Positions 29,934 through 38,065 of a DNA stretch of 46,174 nt are shown piece after piece. Positions within the stretch are counted from its first letter, which is position 1, and every line of letters starts with the position of its first letter. The notes under the pieces are model-generated. The model did no database searches. It saw only the letters and a list, made by a program, of their open reading frames with translations, and was not told where the DNA came from. The DNA is taken from assembly GCA_964401995.1 (NCBI GenBank), contig CAYOAP010000017.1, forward strand, positions 1 to 46,174, read 5' to 3'. The position numbers and the translations under genes were made by a program. The DNA is from DATCBF01 sp964401995 (lineage in GTDB: Bacteria; Actinomycetota; Thermoleophilia; Solirubrobacterales; 70-9).

Positions 29934-30950
29934 AAGCAAAAAGCGAGCTACTTTCCAGTAGGCGCGGAGGGCCAACCGCACCGGGGTCGAACGAGCGGCG
30001 CCGGCGATGAAAGGTGAGTCGAGATCGGCACTGAGCCAGGAGGCGAACTCGGCCGCGCTGACCGTGCGGGTCGCCTGAACCTCGCGGCGCTCGCGCAGGA
30101 GCCGGGGCAGCCAGCGGATCAGGTCGAGCGTGGCGCCGAGCTTCTGCCTCCCCCAGCCACCGGCGATCGAGACCGGGATCAGCGCCAACTCGGTCGCGAT
30201 CAGCGCCGGGGCGACGACGACGAGCACGGCGGCCGGGTAGACGCGGATCAAGAAAGCCCAGCGGTTGCGCTCCAGCCAGCGCCACTTGAGCTCGCTGGCC
30301 CCGAACTCATAGTCGTGGTCGACGACGGCGGCCGGCTCGATCCCGATCGCGCCGCCGCGCAAGCGCAGGCGCATTGAGATGTCGACGTCCTCGTGGTAGA
30401 GGAAGAACTGCTCGGGGAAGCCGCCGAGCCGCTCCCATTCCTGGCGCGGGATCGCCAGGCAGGCGCCGGAGAGCGCCGTCACCTCGCCGGCCGGCGGCGC
30501 GGTCGCGATCGGGTCGCCGTGGCCGCCGGCCCAGACGATCCCGGTGAAGTGGACCGGGTTGCCGTAAGAGTTGATCGTGGTCGCGTCGTCGGCCGCGACC
30601 AGCGCCTGCCAGGCAGCCCAGCCGCGACCATCGATCCAGGGGCGGCGAATCGCCTCGCCGAAGCCCGGCAGCGGCGCCGCATCGGGGTTGAGGATGACCA
30701 GCAGCTCGCCCCGCGCCCCGGCCGCGCCGGCGTTGCAGCCGGCGGCGAAGCCGGCGTTGCGCCCGGTCTGGACAAGCCGGGCCGAGGGCGCCAGCGATGC
30801 GACGGCCTCGGCCGTGCCGTCGCTGGAGTCGTTGTCGACGACGATCAGCTCGTCGCCGGCGGAGAGCTCAGCCAGCGCTGCCGGCAGGGTGCGGAGCAGC
30901 TCGTCGCGGCTGTTCCAGGCGACGATGACTACGGAGATCGAAGGGGGCAT
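29916..30950 (-). CDS. Glycosyltransferase family 2 (rhamnosyltransferase-like)
   Basis: 344 aa. Transfers a sugar from a nucleotide donor, probably in cell-envelope polysaccharide synthesis. The GT-A fold is seen from residue 4: SVVIVAWNSRDELLRTLP, ELIVVDNDSSDGTAE, the metal-binding segment VILNPDAAPLPGF (DxD-like), then ALSGACLAIPRQEWERLGGF and FFLYHEDVDISMRLRLRG. The last (HEDVD) is typical of the WbbL/rhamnosyltransferase branch. The C-terminal third has a hydrophobic stretch (VYPAAVLVVVAPALIATELA) suited to membrane attachment. It has no sugar-pathway neighbours here. The stop codon lies within the right arm of a long hairpin. Confidence 0.92.
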   Translation of the reverse strand: MPPSISVVIVAWNSRDELLRTLPAALAELSAGDELIVVDNDSSDGTAEAVASLAPSARLVQTGRNAGFAAGCNAGAAGARGELLVILNPDAAPLPGFGEAIRRPWIDGRGWAAWQALVAADDATTINSYGNPVHFTGIVWAGGHGDPIATAPPAGEVTALSGACLAIPRQEWERLGGFPEQFFLYHEDVDISMRLRLRGGAIGIEPAAVVDHDYEFGASELKWRWLERNRWAFLIRVYPAAVLVVVAPALIATELALIPVSIAGGWGRQKLGATLDLIRWLPRLLRERREVQATRTVSAAEFASWLSADLDSPFIAGAARSTPVRLALRAYWKVARFLLGRMPR

Positions 30951-31014
30951 CGCCCGGGGAGGCTAACCCCCCCGGGCGATGTGGGATGAGCCGGGATGGC
31001 TCTATGGGAACCGC

Positions 31015-33846
31015 TTATTTGTTGTGGTGAAGTCCTTTTTTGCCGTGCCCTTTGCTCTTGCAGGGCGTCCGCACCTTGCCGTGGCGGTTGGCTTTCTTGC
31101 CGTTCTGGGCTTTGAAGCGGGTGATCGCGCGGATCGGCTTCGAGCAGAGGTTGCGGGAGGCGACCAGGAGGCCGTGCTTGCCACCGGGAAGGTTGACGAT
31201 GAACTTCGAGACCGGCACGTCGGGCACGGTGTCGAAGGTGGTCCTGATGCCGCCGTGGTAGCTGTCGATCCGGCCATCGAGGTCGACCTCGACCTGGCCC
31301 CTGAGGGCGGCGACCATGTCGGGCAGGAGGTTGTCGGACGAGCGCAGGTAGATCGGGCCTTTCAACGGCTTGTCGAGCAGCGGCGAGATCGCTTCAGCGT
31401 GGCCGTAGATCGATTTTTTCGGGCAGTCGTTGGCCGCGAACTGGGGACGGGTGCAGACCTGGGAGAGGCTGTTCTGGTCGAGGAAGATCGCGTGCGGCAG
31501 GGCGACGGCGCCGCGGGCGATATTGGCGTCGCCCTTGCGGGTCTGCAGGACCGCGCGCAGGCGCGGATGCTGGTTGCGCAGGGTTTTGCCGAACAGCCTC
31601 AGGTGCAGTTTGGGTTTGAAGCCGAGCTTCTTGCATTCTTCAACCTGCAGCGGCGCCGAGACGGGGTAGGTGCTGAACGTCGCCGGGTTGTTCGGATCGG
31701 CGCCACCGCCGCGCAGGGCGCCGGAGAAGGCCAGCTGTGAGCAGTTGGTCGGGTTGATCGCGAACTTGTCGCGGTCGATCTTCAGCGCGATCGAGCGGAT
31801 GTCGAGCAGGGCGCCGCCGTAGACATGGGGAATCGCGTCGGTGACGGCTTCGACCTGGGCGGTGGCGGGGTTGATGAACAGCGGCACCCTGACCACGACC
31901 GTGCCGAGATCAAACGGCCCAGCCGTGGCGGGGGTGACGACTGCCAGGGATAGGGGGGCTCCGTGGAAGGGTCCGGCGAGGTAAGCCTTGCCGCCGATCT
32001 GGATCGGGCTGGGCCCGGTGCCGCTCTGGATCGCGACGCTGCCGATCAGGCTCGATTTGGGGCAGCTGGCCGAGGCGGCCTCGTCGACCCCGCTGCTGGC
32101 GGCAGCCGCCGTCAGCTTTGCGCCGGGGCAGTAGGAGACGCCGGCGAGTTTCGCGGTCAGGCCCGGAGGCAGGATCACGTCCGTGCCTTTCAGCTCCTGG
32201 TTGCCATCAGAGCGAGCCACATTGACGTTGACCTGGGTGTAGGCGCCGCCTTTGAGGTTTGTCGTTTTGGCGGAGAAAGCCGGGGCGAAGGGCCGTTCCG
32301 CCATCGTTTTGGCGCAGGGCCCGCCGCCGGGGGCTGTGGTCAGGCTGAATTTGGCGCTCGGGCTGGCGTCGGCGTTGCCGGTCCAGGGCGAGATCTGGGT
32401 TGTGGTCATGTTCGGCCCACAGGTCGGCGGGCTGGTCAGGACAGCTTTGGCCCCATCGTCGAAGTCGAGCTTGAAGGAGCTGAACGGGACCTGCGGGTTT
32501 TTGGCGAAGGTGGTCGTCAAGCGCCCGGTCAGGGGATCGGCGCTGACGTTGCCGATCAGGCGGGCGGAGATTCCGTAGCGGGCCGACTCGGCGTCGACGA
32601 AGATCCGGTACTCGTTGCCCGAGGTCGGGTCGCGGCTGAGCTGCTGGCCGACGTAGACGTTGCCTTTCAGCGAGCCCGCCGGCAGCGGCGGCGTTTCAAC
32701 TGTGATCACGCCGATTTTCGACGCCGCCGGACAGGCGACCGGGGCGCTGGCGCCCTTGCCGAACTGGGCGTTGGTGCAGGTCTGCAGGCCGGTGGCGGCC
32801 GACGGGTTGATTCCCATGCCCTGCGGAGTCGCCACGTGGGCGTCTTTGACCTGCGACTGCGACTGAGTCAGCGGCGATGGTTCGAACGGCAGTTTGACCT
32901 CGACCGCGGCGCCGTCGGGCGAGTCGGTCTGGGTCGTGTTCGGAGTCGTTTCGACCGACGGTTTGAAGGGAACCGTCGCGCATTCTTTCGGGTTCGTGTT
33001 CGGCGGCAGTTCGGACTCGATGAAGGGCGAGCCGCTGGGGAAGATCGGGTCCGACTGCTCGTAGGAGTCGGCTCGCAGGAAGGTCGAGTAGACGTGCTTG
33101 AAGGCCGGCTGGGTCGAGTCGTAGCAGGTGGTCGGCGTGGTGATGAAAGTGCCGTTGCCTGCCAGCCCTTCGAAGACCAGGCGGTTTTTGAGGATTCGGG
33201 CCACTTCCATGCCTTCCAGCCCGGGGATCGAGCTGAGTTCGAGTTTCGCGACGTGGATCGTGAAGTACTCGTGGTAGTCGCCGGCCCAGTCGATGCCGCC
33301 TTCGAGGAAGACGTCATTGCCGGCGACGCTGAGGCCGAAGCGGGCCGGCTCACCGGGTTTGGGAACGACGTTGTAGACCGGGACAGCGGGGATCGTGACC
33401 GGGACTGCCGGCAGCAGCGAGCTCACCGCCGTGATCGCGCTGGTCCCAACTTTGGTGGTCGGCGGGCAGGTCGTCGGGCTCTGGCCGCCGGAGAGATCGC
33501 ACTGGGCGATCGTCGCCTGCGGATTGACGCTGAGGCCCTCGGGAAGGTCGACGCGGACGGTTTTCAGATTGCCGATCGGAAGCCCGGACGGTTCCTGTTT
33601 GGTGATGAACTGGGTGAAGCCCACGGGCGGATGGCCGGCGGCCGTTTCGTAGAACTCAAGCGGAGTCGAGACCGAGCACTCGGGGATGTCGATTTTGCAG
33701 GTCCCGGCCTGCCATCCGTCCGCCGTCGACTGCGGGTGGTTCTGCGGCGCGATTATTTCCGCCGACGCCGGCTGCGCGCCGAAAGCCAGGCAGAGAGCCA
33801 CAATTGCGGCGGTTAACGATCCACGTGTCCTTCCTCCAGCGCTCAT
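31015..33846 (-). CDS. Large exported repeat protein (943 aa) of unknown function
   Basis: The start at 33846 (MSAGGRTRGSLTAAIVALCL...) gives a proper signal peptide cut after PASA (~residue 30), with AAAGGGG upstream; longer in-frame extensions are not exported. The mature protein shows several diverged tandem units. Each has an LPxGL..xP strand, a Cys pair with CP..SKIG or CP..S(L/I)IG/YG, a beta stretch with L(K)G.(V/I)Y, and a closing VPxSxF...TPPTC-like segment. Units begin near LPEGLSVNPQATIAQC, MGINPSAATGLQTC, LPPGLTAKLAGVSYC and SLSQVCTRPQFAAND. The C-terminus is basic (CKSKGHGKKGLHHNK). A surface or wall-associated structural or adhesive role is inferred. A winged-helix regulator lies divergently, 85 bp away. 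Confidence 0.85.
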   Translation of the reverse strand: MSAGGRTRGSLTAAIVALCLAFGAQPASAEIIAPQNHPQSTADGWQAGTCKIDIPECSVSTPLEFYETAAGHPPVGFTQFITKQEPSGLPIGNLKTVRVDLPEGLSVNPQATIAQCDLSGGQSPTTCPPTTKVGTSAITAVSSLLPAVPVTIPAVPVYNVVPKPGEPARFGLSVAGNDVFLEGGIDWAGDYHEYFTIHVAKLELSSIPGLEGMEVARILKNRLVFEGLAGNGTFITTPTTCYDSTQPAFKHVYSTFLRADSYEQSDPIFPSGSPFIESELPPNTNPKECATVPFKPSVETTPNTTQTDSPDGAAVEVKLPFEPSPLTQSQSQVKDAHVATPQGMGINPSAATGLQTCTNAQFGKGASAPVACPAASKIGVITVETPPLPAGSLKGNVYVGQQLSRDPTSGNEYRIFVDAESARYGISARLIGNVSADPLTGRLTTTFAKNPQVPFSSFKLDFDDGAKAVLTSPPTCGPNMTTTQISPWTGNADASPSAKFSLTTAPGGGPCAKTMAERPFAPAFSAKTTNLKGGAYTQVNVNVARSDGNQELKGTDVILPPGLTAKLAGVSYCPGAKLTAAAASSGVDEAASASCPKSSLIGSVAIQSGTGPSPIQIGGKAYLAGPFHGAPLSLAVVTPATAGPFDLGTVVVRVPLFINPATAQVEAVTDAIPHVYGGALLDIRSIALKIDRDKFAINPTNCSQLAFSGALRGGGADPNNPATFSTYPVSAPLQVEECKKLGFKPKLHLRLFGKTLRNQHPRLRAVLQTRKGDANIARGAVALPHAIFLDQNSLSQVCTRPQFAANDCPKKSIYGHAEAISPLLDKPLKGPIYLRSSDNLLPDMVAALRGQVEVDLDGRIDSYHGGIRTTFDTVPDVPVSKFIVNLPGGKHGLLVASRNLCSKPIRAITRFKAQNGKKANRHGKVRTPCKSKGHGKKGLHHNK

Positions 33847-33889
33847 CCAAACCCCTTTGTAGTAGTCATCCCACAAACGACGATACCCG

Positions 33890-33913
33890 ATTGTTGTTGT
33901 AAAAGTCAACAAT
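33890..33913. promoter_or_regulatory. Candidate operator in the AT-rich divergent region
   Basis: ATTGTTG (33890-33896) and CAACAAT (33907-33913) form an inverted repeat with a 10-bp spacer. It lies between the starts of the exported repeat protein (33846, minus) and the winged-helix regulator (33932, plus). The surrounding 85 bp are clearly lower in GC than the genes. An autoregulatory site for the divergent regulator is plausible. Confidence 0.45.
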
Positions 33914-33931
33914 TTTTGGTATAAGAACTTT

Positions 33932-34351
33932 ATGCCAATAGCTACCGCGCACCTCAAAATCAGCTCTCCTCCAAGCCCTGCCACCACAACTTCCAAGCCG
34001 GTGGACTGGCAGCGCCTTGCCCGTGCCAATACCCACCCGCTGCGAGTCTCAATCATGGAAGTCTTCGGGATCGACGGCGGCCGGACGATGTCCTCCAGCG
34101 ATCTCGCCTACGAGCTTCGAGCCCCGCTCGCAAACGTCAACTACCACGTCAACGAGCTGGCCAAAAGCGGCCTAATAGTCATCTCCCACCACAACCGGGT
34201 GCGCGGCGCGACCGAGCACTTCTATTGCCTCCCCGGCGACTCCGCTTGGAGCAGAGCCAGTGGCGAGGGCACGGCCAACGGCCACAACGGTGGTTTGAAG
34301 CGCACACGGGGGGCAGGATCAGCGCCTCCGGCCCTGCTTCGAGCCGATTGA
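33932..34351 (+). CDS. Winged-helix (ArsR-like fold) transcriptional regulator
   Basis: 139 aa. A Pro/Ser/Thr-rich leader (~25 residues) is followed by a winged helix: DWQRLARANTHPLRVSIMEV, MSSSDLAYELRAPLANVNYH (helix-turn-helix, ~residues 53-72), VNELAKSGLIVISHHNRVRG, and a beta-wing ending ATEHFYCLPGD. This is the ArsR/MarR-type fold without metal-binding cysteine pairs, so it is unlikely to sense arsenic or metals. The C-terminal 35 residues are disordered. It is divergent from the 943-aa exported protein and is the obvious candidate to control it. The effector is unknown. Confidence 0.8.
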   Translation: MPIATAHLKISSPPSPATTTSKPVDWQRLARANTHPLRVSIMEVFGIDGGRTMSSSDLAYELRAPLANVNYHVNELAKSGLIVISHHNRVRGATEHFYCLPGDSAWSRASGEGTANGHNGGLKRTRGAGSAPPALLRAD

Positions 34352-34389
34352 TCCGGGACATGGTGAGGGCCAGACAGCAATCTAAGGGC

Positions 34390-35550
34390 TCAGCCTCCGG
34401 GAACTCCGGCCCCAAGCAGGCCGATCAGCGCCCCGACCGCGCCGGCGGCCACCAGCACCAATACGACGTTGCGCCGAGCGAGTAGAAGCGCGGCTGCTGC
34501 AGCCGCCAGGATCGCCGCCTGCCACGGCTCGGTCAACGCCAGCCCGAGGGGGACGGCCGAGCCGATGATCGCCCCAATCGCCGCCGGGCCGGCGCCGTCG
34601 AGGAAGGCGAGGACACCGGGGTTGCGCCGCAGCTGGTCGAAGTGGCGAGCGCCAAGCAGGACGAAGGAGAAGGAGGGCAGGAAGGCGACGCAGGCCGCGA
34701 GCAGCGCGCCGCCAACCCCGGCCGCCGCGTAGCCGACCACCGCGACGGTGTGAGTCACCGGCCCCGGCGTCACCTGCCCCAGGGCGACGGCGTTGAGGAA
34801 CTGCGGGTCGGTCATCCAGTGGTAGCGATGAACGGCGTCGCCCTGCATCAGGGGCACGATCACGAAGCCGCCGCCGTAGGACAGCGCGCCGACCTTAAGC
34901 GCCGTCCAGGCAAGGGCGAGCAGGCCGCCGCTGGCGCCGGCGACGGCAGCCAGGAGCGGCCAGGCATGGAGGTTGAGGCCCTGGCCCGGCTTCCTCGCCT
35001 GGCGAAGCAGAATCTCCGCCAGGCCGCAGGCGATCAGGACCAGAACCAGCCAGGCGCCCGCCAGCGCCCCGGCCACCCCGCCGAGCAGGGCGTAGGCGAG
35101 CCAGCGGCGGTGTGCCAGCGCCCGAGCCCAGCTGGACGGCACGAGGCCGATGCCGGCATGCACGGCGACGGCGGCGACCGCCGCTCCGGCGCCCGCTCCG
35201 GCGCCGCGAATCCAGACCGGCGGCGTTCCGGCGAGGAAGATGACGGCGAGGCCGAGGATCGCCAGGAGTCCCGGCAGGATGAAGCCGAGGCCACCGAGCA
35301 GCGCCCCCGGCAGCCCGCCCACCCTCCAGGCGCAGAAGATCGCCAGCTGGGTCGACGCCGGGCCGGGGAGCAGGTTGCAGGCGGCGATCGCGTCCTCGAA
35401 CTCATGAGGTGAAAGCCAACCCCGCCGCTCGACGCAGAGATCGCGCAGCAGGGCGATGTGGGCGGGCGGGCCGCCGAAGCCGATACAGCCGATCCGCCCC
35501 CACTCCCTGACGATCTCGCCTGGACTCGGCTGGGCTCTGGACGGCTGCAT
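34390..35550 (-). CDS. chrA: Chromate transporter ChrA (CHR family, two-domain)
   Basis: 386 aa, the usual length for full-length CHR proteins with two homologous halves. Exports chromate. N-half landmarks: GCIGFGGPPAHIALLRDLCV, CNLLPGPASTQLAIFCAWRV. C-half landmarks: VGALSYGGGFVIVPLMQGDA, GQVTPGPVTHTVAVVGYAAA. About 10-12 hydrophobic segments are visible. It lies downstream of the aquaglyceroporin gene on the same strand (22-bp gap), so it is probably co-transcribed with it from the divergent ars promoter region. Pairing of chromate and arsenic functions suggests a multi-oxyanion resistance cluster. Confidence 0.95.
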   Translation of the reverse strand: MQPSRAQPSPGEIVREWGRIGCIGFGGPPAHIALLRDLCVERRGWLSPHEFEDAIAACNLLPGPASTQLAIFCAWRVGGLPGALLGGLGFILPGLLAILGLAVIFLAGTPPVWIRGAGAGAGAAVAAVAVHAGIGLVPSSWARALAHRRWLAYALLGGVAGALAGAWLVLVLIACGLAEILLRQARKPGQGLNLHAWPLLAAVAGASGGLLALAWTALKVGALSYGGGFVIVPLMQGDAVHRYHWMTDPQFLNAVALGQVTPGPVTHTVAVVGYAAAGVGGALLAACVAFLPSFSFVLLGARHFDQLRRNPGVLAFLDGAGPAAIGAIIGSAVPLGLALTEPWQAAILAAAAAALLLARRNVVLVLVAAGAVGALIGLLGAGVPGG

Positions 35551-35572
35551 CGCGGCAACCTACTGCCGGGAT

Positions 35573-36334
35573 TCAGCCGGCGGCTGTGCTCGCCTTCGGA
35601 TGCCTTCCGCCCGGCTCGTCCGCGGGCTTGTCCTGGGGCAGCATGATCTCTGACGCCTCCTCAGGCGTGATGTCGGGATAGAGGATGCGGATGACGGCGA
35701 TCGCGACGGCGCCGCCGACCAACTGGAAGACGACGAAGGCGGGCACCGAGGCCGGGGCGATGCCGGCGAAGGTGTTGGAGAACATCCGCCCGACATCGAT
35801 CGCCGGGTTGGCGAAGCTGGTCGAGCTGGTGAAGAAGTAGGCGGCGCCGATGTAGGCGCCGACCGCCGCCGGAGCCAGGGCGCCCCGGCGGGTGCGCGCC
35901 AGGGAGAAGATCACCAGCAGCAGGCCGAGCGTGGCGATCACCTCGGCGAAGAGATGCGAGGGCGAGGCGCGGTGGTGGGTCGAGATGCTGATCGCCGAGA
36001 GCGCGAACATCGCGTTGGCCGCGACCGCGCCCGCGATGCAGCCGGCGACCTGAGCCGGAATGTAGGCGAAGGCGTGGCGCCAGCGCAGACCGCCGAAGCT
36101 GGCGTCGACCAACGAGACGACCGGGTTGAAGTGGGCGCCGGAGACCGGCCCGAAGATGAGGATGAAGGTGAAGAGGCCGGTGGCCGTCGCCGCCGCGTTC
36201 TCGAAGAGCTGGAGGCCGACGTCGCCGGGCGAGAGCTGCGCCGCGGCGATGCCGGAGCCGATCACGGTGGCGGCGAGGAACGCCGAGCCAAGGAACTCGG
36301 CGAAGAGGCGCCTGGGGAGAGGGACGGCGTTCAT
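35573..36334 (-). CDS. aqpS: Aquaglyceroporin (MIP family), AqpS-like arsenite channel
   Basis: 253 aa, six membrane helices plus two re-entrant loops. The first pore motif is intact, SGAHFNPVVS, and the second is FANPAID, both NPA-type (NPV/NPA). The N-terminus RRLFAEFLGSAFLAATVIGS is canonical. In arsenic operons of some bacteria an aquaglyceroporin (AqpS) replaces a pump. Arsenate is reduced inside by ArsC and arsenite leaves through the channel. The adjacent divergent arsR-arsM-arsC genes, with no ArsB or Acr3 gene in this window, support that role here. The C-terminal tail (~35 residues) is acidic and polar. Confidence 0.88.
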   Translation of the reverse strand: MNAVPLPRRLFAEFLGSAFLAATVIGSGIAAAQLSPGDVGLQLFENAAATATGLFTFILIFGPVSGAHFNPVVSLVDASFGGLRWRHAFAYIPAQVAGCIAGAVAANAMFALSAISISTHHRASPSHLFAEVIATLGLLLVIFSLARTRRGALAPAAVGAYIGAAYFFTSSTSFANPAIDVGRMFSNTFAGIAPASVPAFVVFQLVGGAVAIAVIRILYPDITPEEASEIMLPQDKPADEPGGRHPKASTAAG

Positions 36335-36352
36335 CGGCGATGATCCTATGCA

Positions 36353-36381
36353 TTGACAAAGATGATTTCAATAGATATATG
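36353..36381 (+). promoter_or_regulatory. Promoter of arsR-arsM-arsC
   Basis: TTGACA (36353-36358) and TATATG (36376-36381) are separated by 17 bp, a textbook sigma-70-type spacing. The expected transcription start (6-7 bases after the -10) falls on or right next to the ATG of arsR at 36389, so the mRNA would be leaderless or nearly so. The spacer and -10 region TTTCAATAGATATATGTAAA is AT-rich with loose dyad symmetry, suitable for ArsR binding over the promoter. Confidence 0.7.
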
Positions 36382-36388
36382 TAAATAG

Positions 36389-36745
36389 ATGAGCGTCGAT
36401 CTGGAGCTGGCCCCCAAGACCAAGCGCCCCGCGGGCGATCCCTGCTGCGAGCCGGTGGTCTACCCCGACGTGCAGCGCGAGCAGGCGCAGCGGATGGCGG
36501 CGATCGCCAAGGCGCTCGGCGATCCGATCCGCCTCCAGCTAGTCGACGTGCTGCGAAAGCACGCCGGCAAAGTCTGCGTCTGCGAGCTGGTCCCGCTCTT
36601 CGACCTCTCCCAGCCCACCGTCTCCCACCACCTCAAGGTGCTGCGCGACGCCGGCATCGTCGCCTCCGAGCGGCAGGGCCTCTGGGCCTACTACTACGTG
36701 ATCCCCAACGCATTGGAGGAGTTCTCCGCATGGCTGACCAAGTGA
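36389..36745 (+). CDS. arsR: Arsenic-responsive repressor ArsR
   Basis: 118 aa. The winged helix (GDPIRLQLVDVLRKHAGKVC; LFDLSQPTVSHHLKVLRDAG) contains the As(III) sensor motif VCVCELV (~residues 57-62) at the start of the recognition region, as in classical ELCVCDL-type ArsR. An extra Cys pair near the N-terminus (DPCCEP, residues 17-22) could supply a third ligand. Repression should be lifted by arsenite. The gene lies first in arsR-arsM-arsC and is divergent to aqpS-chrA with 54 bp between starts, so a single operator may control both arms. It overlaps arsM by 16 nt. Confidence 0.96.
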   Translation: MSVDLELAPKTKRPAGDPCCEPVVYPDVQREQAQRMAAIAKALGDPIRLQLVDVLRKHAGKVCVCELVPLFDLSQPTVSHHLKVLRDAGIVASERQGLWAYYYVIPNALEEFSAWLTK

Positions 36746-37506
36746 CCGAGACCGACAAGATCCGCGAGGCCGTCCGCAGCCGCTACGCCGCCGCCGCCAC
36801 GAGCGTCGGGGCGGGCGGCGAGGGGGGCGCGTCCTGCTGCGCGCCGGAGACCGTCCTCAACGACGAGGAGGCCAAGGTGTTCGGCGCCGGCCTCTACGAC
36901 GAGGCCGCCCAGGACGAGCTTCCCGACACGGCAACGATGGCCTCGCTCGGCTGCGGCAACCCAACCGCCGTCGCCGAGCTTGGCGCCGGGGAAACCGTCC
37001 TCGACCTTGGCTCCGGCGGCGGCATCGACGTGCTGCTGTCGGCCAGGCGAGTCGGCCCGGGCGGCAAGGCGTACGGACTCGACATGACCGACGAGATGCT
37101 GGCGCTCGCCCGCGAGAACCAGGGCAAGGCCGGCGTCGAGAACGTCGAGTGGCTCCGCGGCGAGATCGAGTCGATCCCGCTCCCGGCCGCGACGGTCGAC
37201 GTGGTGATCTCCAACTGCGTGATCAACCTCTCCGGCGACAAGCCCGCGGTGCTGGCCGAGGCGGCAAGGGTCCTGAAGCCCGGCGGGCGCTTCGCCGTCT
37301 CCGACGTGATCGCCGACGAGGACATGGACGAGGCGACCTGCGCCGACATGGCCGAGTGGACCGGCTGCATCGCCGGGGCGCTGACGCGCCGCCAGTTCGA
37401 GCAGGCGCTCGCTGCTGCCGGCCTGATCGACGTGGAAGTCACCGAGACCCACCGCGTCCACGAGAAGGCCGCCTCGGCAATCATCCGCGCCCGCAAGCCC
37501 AGCTAG
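36730..37506 (+). CDS. arsM: Arsenite S-adenosylmethionine methyltransferase ArsM
   Basis: 258 aa. Converts arsenite to methylated, partly volatile species. The SAM motif is VLDLGSGGGIDVLLSARRVG. Cysteines sit where ArsM needs them: ASLGCGNPT (before the SAM motif), SNCVINL and EWTGCIAGAL. These three are the As-binding and relay positions of the family. SCC near residues 35-37 is the fourth. The C-terminal RKPS tail is short. The start overlaps arsR by 16 nt and the stop abuts arsC with no gap, giving one operon. Confidence 0.96.
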   Translation: MADQVTETDKIREAVRSRYAAAATSVGAGGEGGASCCAPETVLNDEEAKVFGAGLYDEAAQDELPDTATMASLGCGNPTAVAELGAGETVLDLGSGGGIDVLLSARRVGPGGKAYGLDMTDEMLALARENQGKAGVENVEWLRGEIESIPLPAATVDVVISNCVINLSGDKPAVLAEAARVLKPGGRFAVSDVIADEDMDEATCADMAEWTGCIAGALTRRQFEQALAAAGLIDVEVTETHRVHEKAASAIIRARKPS

Positions 37507-37902
37507 ATGGCGAACGCACTCTTTGTCTGCCTGCACAACGCTGGGCGCTCGCAGATGAGCCAGGCCCTGTTCGAGCGCGCGGCCGAGGGCCGCCACGGCG
37601 CCCGCTCCGCGGGGACGACGCCCGGCGAGCGGGTGCATCCCGAGGTGGTCGAGGTGATGGGCGAGCTCGGCATCGACCTCGGCGACCGCCAGCCGAAGCT
37701 CCTCACCACCGAGGACGCCGAATGGGCGGACGTGGTGGTGACGATGGGCTGCGGCGACAAGTGCCCCTACATCCCCGGCCGCCGCTATATCGACTGGGAT
37801 CTGCCTGACCCGAAGGGCCAGGCAGTCGAGGCTGTCCGCGCGACCCGCGACGAGATCGGCCGCCGCGTCGAGACGCTGCTTGGCGAACTCGACCACGGCT
37901 AG
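37507..37902 (+). CDS. arsC: Arsenate reductase ArsC (LMW-phosphatase fold)
   Basis: 131 aa. Reduces arsenate to arsenite. The P-loop CLHNAGRS is at Cys8-Ser15 (Cx5RS), as in thioredoxin- or mycothiol-dependent arsenate reductases. The resolving cysteines appear in VTMGCGDKCPYIPG at Cys82 and Cys86. The acid catalyst lies in WDLPDPKG. The presence of both downstream cysteines points to the thioredoxin-coupled type, though actinobacteria also have mycothiol-linked versions with fewer cysteines. Starts right after the arsM stop (TAGATGG). Confidence 0.96.
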   Translation: MANALFVCLHNAGRSQMSQALFERAAEGRHGARSAGTTPGERVHPEVVEVMGELGIDLGDRQPKLLTTEDAEWADVVVTMGCGDKCPYIPGRRYIDWDLPDPKGQAVEAVRATRDEIGRRVETLLGELDHG

Positions 37903-37927
37903 CCACGGCTCTAGCAAGCCGAGAAGA

Positions 37928-38000
37928 AGCGGACGACGGGGGTCGAACCCGCGACCTCAAGCTTGGGAAGCTTGCGCTCTACCAACTGAGCTACGTCCGC
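37928..38000 (-). tRNA. tRNA-Gly(CCC)
   Basis: On the minus strand the gene reads GCGGACG...CGTCCGC with a paired 7-bp acceptor stem. The D-arm is GCTCAGTTGGTAGAGC. The anticodon stem CAAGC/GCTTG encloses the loop TTCCCAA, giving anticodon CCC. The T-arm is GCGGG TTCGACC CCCGT. Length is 73 nt; the discriminator is U and CCA is not encoded. It lies between the ars operon and the ccmG-like gene. Confidence 0.95.
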
Positions 38001-38065
38001 ACTCGATCCTGATTCTATGACTGGCGCGCGGCTGCTGGGGGCGGCGGCTATCTAACCTTGGCGCC

